The translations under genes and the position numbers were made by a program. Positions 7,446-20,103 of a stretch of DNA of 64,000 nt are shown here, piece after piece. The DNA is taken from NCBI GenBank assembly GCA_033105485.1, contig CP136956.1:372001-436000 (forward strand), read 5' to 3'. Every line of letters begins with the position of its first letter. Within the stretch, counting starts at the first letter, position 1. The notes beneath the pieces are model-generated. The model saw only the letters and a program-made list of their open reading frames with translations. It did not search any database and had not been told where the DNA came from. This stretch comes from LVI-A0039 sp033105485. Lineage in GTDB: Bacteria; Bacillota_I; Bacilli_A; UBA3375.

Positions 7446-8456
7446 TTAGCGTCTGTTTCTTATTACTGGAATGAATATTAATAATTCTAATACTATAGCT
7501 GCTCCAATAAATTTGATCCAATTCTGAGTTGAATTAACTGCATCACTATATTTACTATCGCTAGTAACAATACCGGCATCTGGATACTGCTCTTCTAGTT
7601 CCGTAACTACTTGATCACGGTTATCTTCGACAGTAATAAATGCATACTGATTAATAGTATCTCCATATTCTTTTGTTTCTGGATCTATTAAACCTTTAGC
7701 TCCATTAGCTACGCTTTCTTCATAATTAATGAAATATTCTTCATCGTCATTACTTGAATCGCTATCATCAAAATTACTTACTACTATATCAGTCTGCCCC
7801 TTAAAATAATATTGATTTGATATATCCTCGTTAATTTGCTGAACAATATAGTCTTTGTCTATTTCTCTTCCTCGATTAAATAACATAAAACTATTTTCAA
7901 ATGTATAGGTTCTAGTTTTTCTAAACGACCCATCATCTTGTGGAGTATATCCTTCCTCTATTACTTCTACAGTTGTATCCTTTGTGTCTTCATATACTCC
8001 AACAATTGTAAGGCCTTTTACAAATTCATGGCCAATCAATTGGTCAACGTTAGATAACTCAAATCCTTCTACTAATACATCTGCAAGCGACTGTGCAACA
8101 ATCACTTGATATTCTTCAGTTGGGAAAGTTCCGGCTACATAATCTAAATCACGAATAGTTTTATTCCCCTCGTCAATTGATATACCTCTTGCATTTACCA
8201 GTATACTTTCTAGTTCTATTTCAAAGCGCGGGAAAATATTGCGATTATCAAATGTTACTTGGTCAATTCCATCCATCATCTCCATTTGTTTCATTTGATC
8301 TAAAGTGAAACCATATTTGTTGTAAACTCTAATTTGATTATCATCTAACCTTGATAAACTTGTAGTAACTGTCTCACCAAAGTCTACTCTCAACAAAGCA
8401 AATATTAGTATGAACAGGTTTACTGAGATGAAACTTATTATTATTTCCTTTTTCAT
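7446..8456 (-). CDS. MacB/YtrF-like extracytoplasmic ABC exporter subunit
   Basis: 336 residues with one N-terminal membrane segment (about 5-22), a long Asp/Glu-rich extracytoplasmic domain, and one C-terminal segment (about 314-332). The layout resembles the periplasmic core domain of MacB-like permeases, but the usual four-helix FtsX core is missing. It is the last gene of a GntR-ATPase-permease operon, matching the ytrABCDEF type of cell-envelope-stress exporter. The family assignment is moderate; the topology is clear. A terminator follows at 7412-7440. Confidence 0.65.
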   Translation of the reverse strand: MKKEIIISFISVNLFILIFALLRVDFGETVTTSLSRLDDNQIRVYNKYGFTLDQMKQMEMMDGIDQVTFDNRNIFPRFEIELESILVNARGISIDEGNKTIRDLDYVAGTFPTEEYQVIVAQSLADVLVEGFELSNVDQLIGHEFVKGLTIVGVYEDTKDTTVEVIEEGYTPQDDGSFRKTRTYTFENSFMLFNRGREIDKDYIVQQINEDISNQYYFKGQTDIVVSNFDDSDSSNDDEEYFINYEESVANGAKGLIDPETKEYGDTINQYAFITVEDNRDQVVTELEEQYPDAGIVTSDSKYSDAVNSTQNWIKFIGAAIVLELLIFIPVIRNRR

Positions 8457-8464
8457 GTTCCCTC

Positions 8465-9253
8465 CTATACTAGTACTTTCTTTTTAAAAAACAACATATA
8501 ATCAACTATTAATACTGGTACTAAAACAATAATTACTAGAACAATCGTACTGTTGATATAAGGTGATTTTTGTGTAAACAAGTTAATGTATGGTGATTCA
8601 TACATTACTCGCAAGTTTTCAGATGAGATAAAAATATAGAACGTTAGTCCACCAATTAGTAATGTACGAACAATGAATTTTGCGACTGCTATATTTCTCT
8701 TGGCCATCCCTTGATAACGTAGGCTTGTATTACTGAAAATATCTATTAAATACATTACAACATAATATACTAAGATAAATAAGCAACCTATTACTATTGG
8801 TACAAGTATTGTAAATTCGCCACTGTAAACATCAAATGGTGGAATATAATTAAGTTCAAATATTTGTGTGTAAAAATATAATTTTAATATCAGTATAACT
8901 ATAGTTGATAAAATTACTAGAATAAGTGCACTCACACTTGCAATTAATAACTGTAAGCGTAAATAATAACTTCGACCTCGTTGCATCATAATAAACAATC
9001 TATTTCTCCCGACAAATGTTTTAATAGCAGTTGCAAATAGACCTAAGCAAAATAATCCAAACATTAGTCCATTACCATACAACAATATGACTGGTATAAA
9101 TGATGTTATGTAATTATAGTGAAAGTATCGTATTTTATCTACTGATGCTGCTAGTATTGAAAGTCCACTAAGGATTATGATTAATCCAAGTAAAATTGCT
9201 AATACTATCACATTTAATTTATTAAGTTTCCAATAATCTTTAAACATTGTCAT
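8465..9253 (-). CDS. ABC transporter permease (six-helix)
   Basis: 262 residues with about six membrane segments (roughly 13-36, 48-75, 98-128, 147-170, 190-208, 232-254). It overlaps the end of the ATPase gene by 14 bases and is followed by the MacB-like subunit nine bases later. It forms the membrane domain for the adjacent ATPase, probably an ABC-2-like exporter of the YtrC/D type. Substrate unknown. Confidence 0.8.
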   Translation of the reverse strand: MTMFKDYWKLNKLNVIVLAILLGLIIILSGLSILAASVDKIRYFHYNYITSFIPVILLYGNGLMFGLFCLGLFATAIKTFVGRNRLFIMMQRGRSYYLRLQLLIASVSALILVILSTIVILILKLYFYTQIFELNYIPPFDVYSGEFTILVPIVIGCLFILVYYVVMYLIDIFSNTSLRYQGMAKRNIAVAKFIVRTLLIGGLTFYIFISSENLRVMYESPYINLFTQKSPYINSTIVLVIIVLVPVLIVDYMLFFKKKVLV

Positions 9254-9962
9254 AACCTACCTTTTCTCCGAAATGATCTTTTAAATACTGTAGCAAGTTA
9301 TTACTTTGCTCATATATTTGATCTAAATCTTTATCTATAACTATATGCCCTTCATCTAAATAAAGAACTCGTGATAACATTGGCTCAATTTCATTTATTA
9401 AGTGACTAGTAATAATTACGCTAGAAGATTCATTTCTTAAACTTAAGTCAATTATTATCTTTTGAATTAGTTCTCTTCTAAATACATCAACTGCACTAAA
9501 TGGTTCATCTAATAAATAAATTGCTGCATTAATACTTAGCAAGATAATAATTTGAACAAGTTCTTGATTCCCTTTTGATAAACTTTTAACTTGCTCTTTT
9601 CCTGTTAACCGAATAGTTTTAATATAACTTTCAAAAAAATTGATATTACAATTACGACTTTTAGCAATTAATTCGAAATTTTCAATGACTGTTAAGTTGG
9701 GAATTAGAATAATTACATCTGGTACATATACAATATTATTAAAATCTGTAGCTATTGTTTGAACACGTCCATTATTAACAATTGTACCCGCTTGTGCATT
9801 TTCACGGTTTGCAATAATTCTTTGCATTGTTGATTTACCAACACCATTGTGACCTAGTAAACCAATAATTTCACCACTATATACTTTGAAGGTAATATCT
9901 TCAAAAATAGTTTTTTTACCAATACTCATTGATAAGTTTTCTACACTAAATATCTCATTCAT
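9240..9962 (-). CDS. ABC exporter ATPase, YtrB-like
   Basis: 240 residues. Walker A GHNGVGKST (about 37-45), signature LSKGN (variant of LSGGQ), Walker B AIYLLDEP, H-loop TSH. The Q-loop region is atypical. Its start overlaps the GntR gene by eight bases and its end overlaps the permease. It powers the neighbouring permease; with a YtrA-type repressor in front, a role in response to cell-wall-active compounds is plausible but not shown. Confidence 0.88.
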   Translation of the reverse strand: MNEIFSVENLSMSIGKKTIFEDITFKVYSGEIIGLLGHNGVGKSTMQRIIANRENAQAGTIVNNGRVQTIATDFNNIVYVPDVIILIPNLTVIENFELIAKSRNCNINFFESYIKTIRLTGKEQVKSLSKGNQELVQIIILLSINAAIYLLDEPFSAVDVFRRELIQKIIIDLSLRNESSSVIITSHLINEIEPMLSRVLYLDEGHIVIDKDLDQIYEQSNNLLQYLKDHFGEKVGYDNV

Positions 9963-10296
9963 AATTCTCCTTAATTATTTGATATACTTCTTCGAGGGAT
10001 AATTTGTAAGTTTGCATCTTCCGTACAAACTGCTTGGCCTCTTCGTATATTAATTGATCTTTAATCAAATCAATAGTGTCATCACTATTTGCTAAAAATC
10101 GTCCCTCACCTATAACTGAATAAAAGATTTGTTTTTGATCTAAATACTCAAAAGCACGCTGAACTGTTTTAGCATTAACCTTATAAGCAAGAGCGTATTC
10201 ACGAACACTAGAAAGTTTTTGACCTGGCATTATTTGATTAACCAAGATATCTGATAATATCTGGTTTGCAATTTTGATATATAACGGTTCATTCAC
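9955..10296 (-). CDS. GntR-family regulator, YtrA subfamily
   Basis: 113 residues: an N-terminal winged helix (about 1-75, LYIKIANQILSDILVNQIMP and KVNAKTVQRAFEYLDQ) and a short two-helix tail, the size and plan of YtrA repressors. It is the first gene of the ABC operon and overlaps the ATPase. Direct repeats TACACTGATTTT flank its promoter, and an AGTGT/ACACT inverted motif is present, so autoregulation is likely. Confidence 0.88.
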   Translation of the reverse strand: MNEPLYIKIANQILSDILVNQIMPGQKLSSVREYALAYKVNAKTVQRAFEYLDQKQIFYSVIGEGRFLANSDDTIDLIKDQLIYEEAKQFVRKMQTYKLSLEEVYQIIKENYE

Positions 10297-10313
10297 CTTA
10301 CCCCCTCCTTACT

Positions 10314-10369
10314 ACACTGATTTTAACACAAATAATATAGTGTGTCAAGTGTTGGGTACACTGATTTTT
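10314..10369 (-). promoter_or_regulatory. Promoter and YtrA-type operator of the ABC exporter operon
   Basis: Minus strand TTGACA (10343-10348), 17-base spacer, TAAAAT (10320-10325). The plus strand carries TACACTGATTTT twice, one over the -10 and one upstream of the -35, plus AGTGT-TGGGT-ACACT. This resembles the AGTGTA/TACACT operator reported for YtrA-type repressors. Confidence 0.65.
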
Positions 10370-10372
10370 GAA

Positions 10373-10403
10373 CAAAAAAGCATATGCTATAGTTGCATAT
10401 ACT
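10373..10403 (-). terminator. Terminator after the multicopper oxidase
   Basis: Minus strand GTATATGC-AACTATA-GCATATGC followed by six T. Confidence 0.8.
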
Positions 10404-10411
10404 TTTGGTTA

Positions 10412-11821
10412 TTATTCAGTTACTTGTTCACTAATATTTGACTCATAACCTTGATAGTTTAAAGTTGTCATCATTCCTAGTCCAGCATGGATTAAGTTAT
10501 GGCAATGGAAAGCCCATATTCCTGGATTATCAGCAACAAATCTAATTACCACTTCATTACCAGGCTCAACATCTACAGTATCTAATATAAGGCTTTTATC
10601 AAGTTTCTGACCATTTGTTTCTACTACTTCAAACTGATGACCATGCAAATGGAATGGATGAGTTTCAGCCATATGTGAATTATTACTTAATGTCACTTCT
10701 ACTACATCACCTTCTTTAACATCAATACTTTGCGCATCTGGAAAAGCTTGGTCGTTAATTGTCCAGTAGCCACCATTCATTTCAAGTTCCATGTTAACAT
10801 TGACGTCTGGTTTCTTATCTTTTAAACCCAAGTTCTCTGTAGATTCTACTAAATCATAGATTAATATTGAATTATCGTCTAAATTTGAAAACTCGGTGTT
10901 ACTCATCATTCCTCCAGTTAGAGAACCACTAAAATCTTGACTCACAATCTCTTTATCATCTTTATAATATACATTATATGTTGCATTCTCTTTAGTCTTA
11001 AGTGAAGTAGAAACTTGGAAACTATGTTTAGGATTTTCAATCTCTACAATTAACCTTTGAGCTGTAGGAACTATTAGCGATTTATTAGTAATAATATCAC
11101 TTGTAGTTGGATTAGCATCAACACTAGTTACACGATAATTAATATCCTTACCAAAATTTATACTTAGCGGTGCTGATGCCATATTTACAATATTCAAATA
11201 GATATTTTCATCAGAATCAATTTGTAAAGAATCATTAAACTTACCATTTACAAGAGCCTCTGTATAGTATTGATTAGCTGTATGATGTTGGTTTTGATCA
11301 AGTATCTTTGCATTAAACATTAGCATATCGCTATTTTCTTTTGTTTCCTCTTCTACTACTAGTCCACCATATAAGTTACTATTATTAACTTGATTTACTG
11401 AATCAACATGAGCATGATACATATACGTACCACTATCTGCGATATTAAACTTGTATGTAAAGCTAGAACCTGGTTCTATACTATCTTGAGATATACCGGC
11501 CACTCCATCCATATTACTATCACCGTTTATCCCATGAAAGTGAACAGAAGTTGAATAATCACTGTCATTTACTACAGTTATCTCTAAAGTTGTATTAGGT
11601 TTTATTCTAATCTCCTCTGGAACTACTTCTCCATTAATTAAGAAATCGCTGTTATTGTTAGTTAAAACTAATTCTTTTTCTACTAGTTGATATCCTGTTG
11701 CTGCTTTAAATTCTTGATCTTGTATAAATTTAATATTGCTTGATTCACTGTTGGTTAATAGTAAACCGACAACCAATATTAAACTGGTAACAGATACAAT
11801 TGAAAGTATATATTTAATCAT
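10412..11821 (-). CDS. Multicopper oxidase
   Basis: 469 residues with an N-terminal hydrophobic anchor or signal (about 4-23), so it acts outside the membrane. All four copper-binding His boxes are present: SVHFHG and YMYHAHVD near residues 100-140, then HPFHLHGHQF and FHCHNLIHAGLGMM near the C-terminus. The last box includes the type 1 copper His, Cys and an axial Met. Such enzymes oxidise metals or phenolics and reduce oxygen to water. It is monocistronic, with AGGAGA before the ATG and a terminator after it. A copper-tolerance or metal-oxidation role is possible; the window gives no copper exporter beside it. Confidence 0.9.
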   Translation of the reverse strand: MIKYILSIVSVTSLILVVGLLLTNSESSNIKFIQDQEFKAATGYQLVEKELVLTNNNSDFLINGEVVPEEIRIKPNTTLEITVVNDSDYSTSVHFHGINGDSNMDGVAGISQDSIEPGSSFTYKFNIADSGTYMYHAHVDSVNQVNNSNLYGGLVVEEETKENSDMLMFNAKILDQNQHHTANQYYTEALVNGKFNDSLQIDSDENIYLNIVNMASAPLSINFGKDINYRVTSVDANPTTSDIITNKSLIVPTAQRLIVEIENPKHSFQVSTSLKTKENATYNVYYKDDKEIVSQDFSGSLTGGMMSNTEFSNLDDNSILIYDLVESTENLGLKDKKPDVNVNMELEMNGGYWTINDQAFPDAQSIDVKEGDVVEVTLSNNSHMAETHPFHLHGHQFEVVETNGQKLDKSLILDTVDVEPGNEVVIRFVADNPGIWAFHCHNLIHAGLGMMTTLNYQGYESNISEQVTE

Positions 11822-11898
11822 TATTTCTCCTCTTTAACATTTTACTCTAAAGTAAGTATAACACAATATACATTTTTTTGTATTTAATTAAAATTAAT

Positions 11899-11936
11899 AA
11901 AAAAAACTTAGTTAAAAGAACGCTCTTAACTAAGTT
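11899..11936 (-). terminator. Terminator of the rRNA operon
   Basis: Minus strand AACTTAGTTAA-10 bases-TTAACTAAGTT followed by a run of T, nine bases after tRNA-Phe. It ends the 16S-23S-tRNA transcript. Confidence 0.9.
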
Positions 11937-11944
11937 AATTTGGA

Positions 11945-12020
11945 TGGTGGTTGTGGACGGAATCGAACCGCCGACACATGGATTTTCAATCCATTGCTCT
12001 ACCGACTGAGCTACACAACC
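11945..12020 (-). tRNA. tRNA-Phe (GAA), first copy in rRNA operon
   Basis: Identical to the gene at 7185-7260. Anticodon GAA, encoded CCA. It is the last gene of the rRNA operon, directly before a strong terminator. Confidence 0.95.
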
Positions 12021-12024
12021 ATAA

Positions 12025-12101
12025 TGGCGGTCTGGACGGGACTCGAACCCGCGACCTTCCACGTGACAGGCGGATATTCTAACCAACTGAACTACCAGAC
12101 C
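12025..12101 (-). tRNA. tRNA-Asp (GTC)
   Basis: Acceptor GGTCTGG/CCAGACC, anticodon GTC in CTGTCACG, T-loop GTTCGAGTC, encoded CCA. Four bases upstream of tRNA-Phe, and only 57 bases after the 23S gene, leaving no room for 5S rRNA. Confidence 0.95.
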
Positions 12102-12158
12102 ATTATGTTTATTATTTAATTTTGTAAGAACAACGTTCAAAACTAGATAAGTTAGAGT

Positions 12159-15055
<2,897 letters not shown>

Positions 15056-15400
15056 TTTTTTATACTTTGGTTTACGAAAAAATTAATTTTCATATTATAT
15101 AATGTTTGCAAATTAATTTAGAAATCATGATTTACCCTTTGTATTTCGAAAAATATAAATTGATAGTATAAATACTATCGGAGATAATCATAATTAAATA
15201 AATTTAATTGCGACTCTAACTTATCCAGTTTTCAACGTTCTTCTTAATGTCGAGAGTAACAACTCTCAAAACTAAATAGATAGGAATTAATACAACCACT
15301 TTGTGTTTGGTGTAATTTTTATAAGTATTCTTCTTAGTAAGTCTTGAGCCGACTTTACTTGGCTTTAAATGTTTATAGATGTTATCATCATCATTCCCTA
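15056..15400 (-). other. 16S-23S spacer, no tRNA, with processing-stem halves
   Basis: 345 bases, AT-rich, without tRNA-Ile, tRNA-Ala or 5S. It holds the 3' half of the 16S processing stem (15268-15286, complementary to 17034-17052) and the 5' half of the 23S stem (15213-15245, complementary to 12126-12158). These are the usual RNase III-type stems that release the precursors. Confidence 0.75.
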
Positions 15401-16948
<1,548 letters not shown>

Positions 16949-17091
16949 GTTGTATTCTGTCTCAAATTGTTGTTTTTATAAAACATACATGTTAATGTAA
17001 TTTGATTTGTTATCTGTCAATTCCTTGACAGGGTTCCTATCTATTTAGTTTTCAAAGTTCTTCAATACTTCTGTCCTTTTCGACAATATTA

Positions 17092-17120
17092 ATTGTACAA
17101 TAATCTAAGCATCTTGTCAA
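17092..17120 (-). promoter_or_regulatory. rRNA operon promoter
   Basis: Minus strand TTGACA (17115-17120), exact 17-base spacer, TACAAT (17092-17097). About 145 bases of leader follow before the 16S gene, including half of the 16S processing stem. Confidence 0.88.
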
Positions 17121-17193
17121 ATACTTTTATACATTTTTATTACTCGCCTTATAAAATGCGTACCAAAGCGTCGGGTGTACAAATTGAATGTAT

Positions 17194-17222
17194 AAAAAAA
17201 GTGGCAAAACACGTGCCACTTT
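17194..17222 (-). terminator. Terminator of the P-ATPase/ArsR operon
   Basis: Minus strand AAAGTGGCA-CGTGTTT-TGCCACTTT followed by T-run, directly after the ArsR stop; it insulates the operon from the rRNA promoter. Confidence 0.9.
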
Positions 17223-17224
17223 CA

Positions 17225-17497
17225 TTATTTTTCACTTAAATGTTCTATCCCATACTCAATAATCACTCTTACATGATCATCATCTAATGAATAATAGTTA
17301 TATTTACCTTCTTTCCTTGCTTTAACTAACTTTTGATCCTTTAACAATCGTAATTGATGTGATGTATTAGATATAGTTAACTCACAATTTGCTGCAATCG
17401 AACTTACTGTCGCTTCACCATCTAATAATTGTGTTAAAATTTTAATTCTTGTTCCGTCACTGAATAGTGAAAAGAACTCAGCTAATTTATTTGTCAT
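17225..17497 (-). CDS. ArsR/SmtB-family metal repressor, CzrA-like site
   Basis: 90 residues with a winged helix (CELTISNTSHQLRLLKDQKLV) and a beta-wing (ARKEGKYNYYSL). The C-terminal helix has Asp-x-His, then His eleven residues later (DDDHVRVIIEYGIEH), matching the alpha-5 zinc site of CzrA; the fourth ligand position holds Glu, not His. No alpha-3 Cys box is present. It overlaps the P-ATPase gene by 11 bases. It likely represses the operon and releases DNA on zinc, cobalt or cadmium. Confidence 0.9.
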   Translation of the reverse strand: MTNKLAEFFSLFSDGTRIKILTQLLDGEATVSSIAANCELTISNTSHQLRLLKDQKLVKARKEGKYNYYSLDDDHVRVIIEYGIEHLSEK

Positions 17498-19508
17498 AGT
17501 TTTTCCTTTTTATACGCATTGAGTTTGCAATTGCTATCAGTGTTACTCCAACATCTGAAAATACGGCTTCCCACATTGTTGTTATACCAAACATTCCGAG
17601 AATAATAAAGATTACTTTAACTGTAAATGCAAATACAATATTTTGCATAATGATTTTACTAGTGAATTTACTTACTTCAATAGCAGTTACAATCTTTTCA
17701 ATTTGATCGTCACTAATTACAACATCACTACTATCAATACTAATTTCACTACTGCTGATACCCATTGCGATTCCAACATCACTTCTTTTAATAACTGCGG
17801 CATCATTAAGTCCATCACCGGCAAAAGCAACAATTCTTTCTTTTGCAATCTGTTCTTCAACTAGTCTCAGTTTATCTTCAGGCATTAATTTCCCATAAAC
17901 ATTTGTCTCGTTTAAACCTATTTGTTTTCCAACGTGATTCGCTACCTGCTGATTATCACCTGTAAGCATTAAGACATCTACATCTATTGCATTTAGCTTA
18001 TCTACTAATTGTTTTGAGTTTTGTTTAACTTCATCCTCTAATATATAAGTAGCAATAATTTTATCATTTTCAATTAGATTTGAAACCGTTGCTGTTAGTC
18101 CTTCATCCGCTTTAATTAATTGCATCACTTGACCGTTTACTATGAATTCTAAACCTAGTCCAGGTAATTGTTTCACTTCTTCTGTATTGATTGTTCCATA
18201 TTCTTTTGTAAATTTGACTAAACTCTTTGCTATTGGGTGGACGACATTAGCTTCCGCTCCATTTACGATTTGATGAATAAATTCATCTGGATAGTTTGAT
18301 TTATTTATAAATTGTGTTACCTCGAAATTACCTGTTGTAATAGTTCCCGTTTTATCAACTGCTAATACATTTATATCTTTTAATCTATCGATTGCCATTG
18401 AACCTTTTACTAAGATTTTAATTTTTGCTAAATGTCCAATTGCAATTACATAACCTAATGGAACACTAAGTACAAATGCACACGGACAAGATATTACTAA
18501 TAAAGTAACTGCACGATATACAGCTTCTTCTACCGGTAATCCAAAACCTAATGGTAAAACAATTACTAGTAACACTGCAATCAATACAACAATTGGCGTA
18601 TAAACTTTTGAGAATCTAGTAATAAATTTTTCCGTTTTGGTTTTCTTGGCTTGGGCATATGTAACAAGTTCAATTAATTTTGCTCCCATTGAATCATCAC
18701 TCGTTGCAACTACTTCAAACAGCGCTTCATCCCCTGTATTAACACTACCACCATAAACTAAATCATCTTCACTTAAGAAAATCGGCTTACTCTCTCCACT
18801 AATATGTGATGTATCTACATAAGTCTGTTTTGATTTTAGTTTACTATCGACCGCTATGCGTTCACCTTGAGTTACCTTAATTAAGTCGCCGACTCTTAAA
18901 CTCTCAACATTTACTTCTTTAGTTCCATTTTCTGTAACTAGATTTGCTGATCGACTATTCAATTTTGCTAAACTCGTAATTGACTCTTTAGTTTTATCTA
19001 AAGTTTTACCTTGTATATATTCACCAACGCTATAAAATAACATAACTGCAAGTGCTTCTGATAACTGGCCAATACTAATTGCTGCAAAAGTGGCTACTGT
19101 CATCAAAAAGTATTCATCAAAGAACTGATGATTTATTATGTTTTTAAACGCCAAGCGAACAACTGAATAACCAACAATTATATAACCTATTAGATATAGG
19201 AGCGGAAACTGAAATAAAAACCCGGTAATCAACATAACAAAACTGATTATCATTTTAAATAATTCTATATCAAGTTTTGTTTGGTCGCCTATTTCTTGGT
19301 TATTTTTATTTCGAATTACTACTCCATCTTCTACTTGGTTTACAATTTTAGTCAGTTGCTTATCCGAAACTTCTTCATCATTAATTAATAGTTTGTTCGA
19401 TATCAAATCAATATGAACTTCGGTCGCTTCTGTATTTCTTTCAATATGTTTTTCTATTTTCCTTGCACAACTTTCACAATCGACATTTTCTATAATATAT
19501 GTTTTCAT
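17487..19508 (-). CDS. Zinc/cadmium/cobalt-exporting P-type ATPase
   Basis: 673 residues from the ATG at 19508, which has GGGGAG immediately upstream; a GTG at 19520 has none. One N-terminal metal-binding domain has the CESC motif (residues 11-14). The membrane CPC ion site is in SCPCAFVLS, phosphorylation site DKTGTITTG, the HP dipeptide is in VVHPIAKS, and GDGLNDAAVIKRSDVG follows. This P1B plan with CPC and an adjacent zinc-type ArsR points to export of zinc, cadmium or cobalt rather than copper. It heads the operon with the repressor. Confidence 0.92.
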   Translation of the reverse strand: MKTYIIENVDCESCARKIEKHIERNTEATEVHIDLISNKLLINDEEVSDKQLTKIVNQVEDGVVIRNKNNQEIGDQTKLDIELFKMIISFVMLITGFLFQFPLLYLIGYIIVGYSVVRLAFKNIINHQFFDEYFLMTVATFAAISIGQLSEALAVMLFYSVGEYIQGKTLDKTKESITSLAKLNSRSANLVTENGTKEVNVESLRVGDLIKVTQGERIAVDSKLKSKQTYVDTSHISGESKPIFLSEDDLVYGGSVNTGDEALFEVVATSDDSMGAKLIELVTYAQAKKTKTEKFITRFSKVYTPIVVLIAVLLVIVLPLGFGLPVEEAVYRAVTLLVISCPCAFVLSVPLGYVIAIGHLAKIKILVKGSMAIDRLKDINVLAVDKTGTITTGNFEVTQFINKSNYPDEFIHQIVNGAEANVVHPIAKSLVKFTKEYGTINTEEVKQLPGLGLEFIVNGQVMQLIKADEGLTATVSNLIENDKIIATYILEDEVKQNSKQLVDKLNAIDVDVLMLTGDNQQVANHVGKQIGLNETNVYGKLMPEDKLRLVEEQIAKERIVAFAGDGLNDAAVIKRSDVGIAMGISSSEISIDSSDVVISDDQIEKIVTAIEVSKFTSKIIMQNIVFAFTVKVIFIILGMFGITTMWEAVFSDVGVTLIAIANSMRIKRKNYDK

Positions 19509-19518
19509 ATCTCCCCTC

Positions 19519-19570
19519 ACTTGAATACCTCTTCAAGTATAGTATAACACAGTTGAACAATTATTCAAGT
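19519..19570 (-). promoter_or_regulatory. Promoter with two ArsR-type operators
   Basis: Minus strand TTGAAT (19563-19568), 16-base spacer, TATACT (19541-19546). Operator one (19551-19570) reads ACTTGAA-6-TTCAACT over the -35. Operator two (19519-19538) reads ACTTGAA-6-TTCAAGT, downstream of the -10. Both have the 12-2-12-like spacing of ArsR/SmtB sites. Confidence 0.8.
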
Positions 19571-19582
19571 ATTAAATTTAAA

Positions 19583-19612
19583 AAAAAATAAGTCTAACTT
19601 TCGTCAGACTTT
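19583..19612 (-). terminator. Terminator overlapping the stop of the 19594 gene
   Basis: Minus strand AGTCTGAC-GAAA-GTTAGACT followed by ATTTTTTTT; the stem includes the last codons and the TAG stop. Confidence 0.85.
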
Positions 19613-20067
19613 CTTTCTATATAAAATGTTACTAAATAAATTATGGCTACGATAATGAAGATAATGTAACCAATGAATACAGATAGTAACGTATATAATA
19701 AATAAAATACAAATTTAATGATTTTTGTTGAAGTTTCGTATTCTTCATTTATAATTGGTTCAACTACACCTGAAATTAGTTCAATTGGCGAATCACACAT
19801 CTTACGAATAATTGCTGAGAAGAAGTTAGCTACTGCTCCTGTATCTTTATGATTTGCAGCCCACATTAATACTTTATGTGAGAAAATAATTGCAATTACT
19901 GTTAAGACAATATGAACAATAAGTGAAATATATTCAACAAAACCTGGGCTTGCAAACCATAAGCCTATTATAACGTAATGAAAATATATATATATCGCTA
20001 GCCATATATATGGCATTGTTAATCCACTTATTCCATATATCTCATAAACTTTTTTAGAATCAAACAT
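19594..20067 (-). CDS. Hypothetical membrane protein
   Basis: 157 residues with about four membrane segments (roughly 17-38, 45-66, 112-130, 130-150) and a TAGGAG ribosome site. No family recognised. It stands alone between the P-ATPase promoter and the 20104 gene and ends in a hairpin terminator. Confidence 0.7.
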   Translation of the reverse strand: MFDSKKVYEIYGISGLTMPYIWLAIYIYFHYVIIGLWFASPGFVEYISLIVHIVLTVIAIIFSHKVLMWAANHKDTGAVANFFSAIIRKMCDSPIELISGVVEPIINEEYETSTKIIKFVFYLLYTLLSVFIGYIIFIIVAIIYLVTFYIERKSDES

Positions 20068-20103
20068 ATATTCTCCTATCTACTAAACTTAAGTATAGCA
20101 TAA

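Noticed and set aside
11847..12140. 97-codon minus-strand frame across tRNA-Phe and tRNA-Asp
   Set aside because: It runs through two complete tRNAs and a terminator, so it is not coding.
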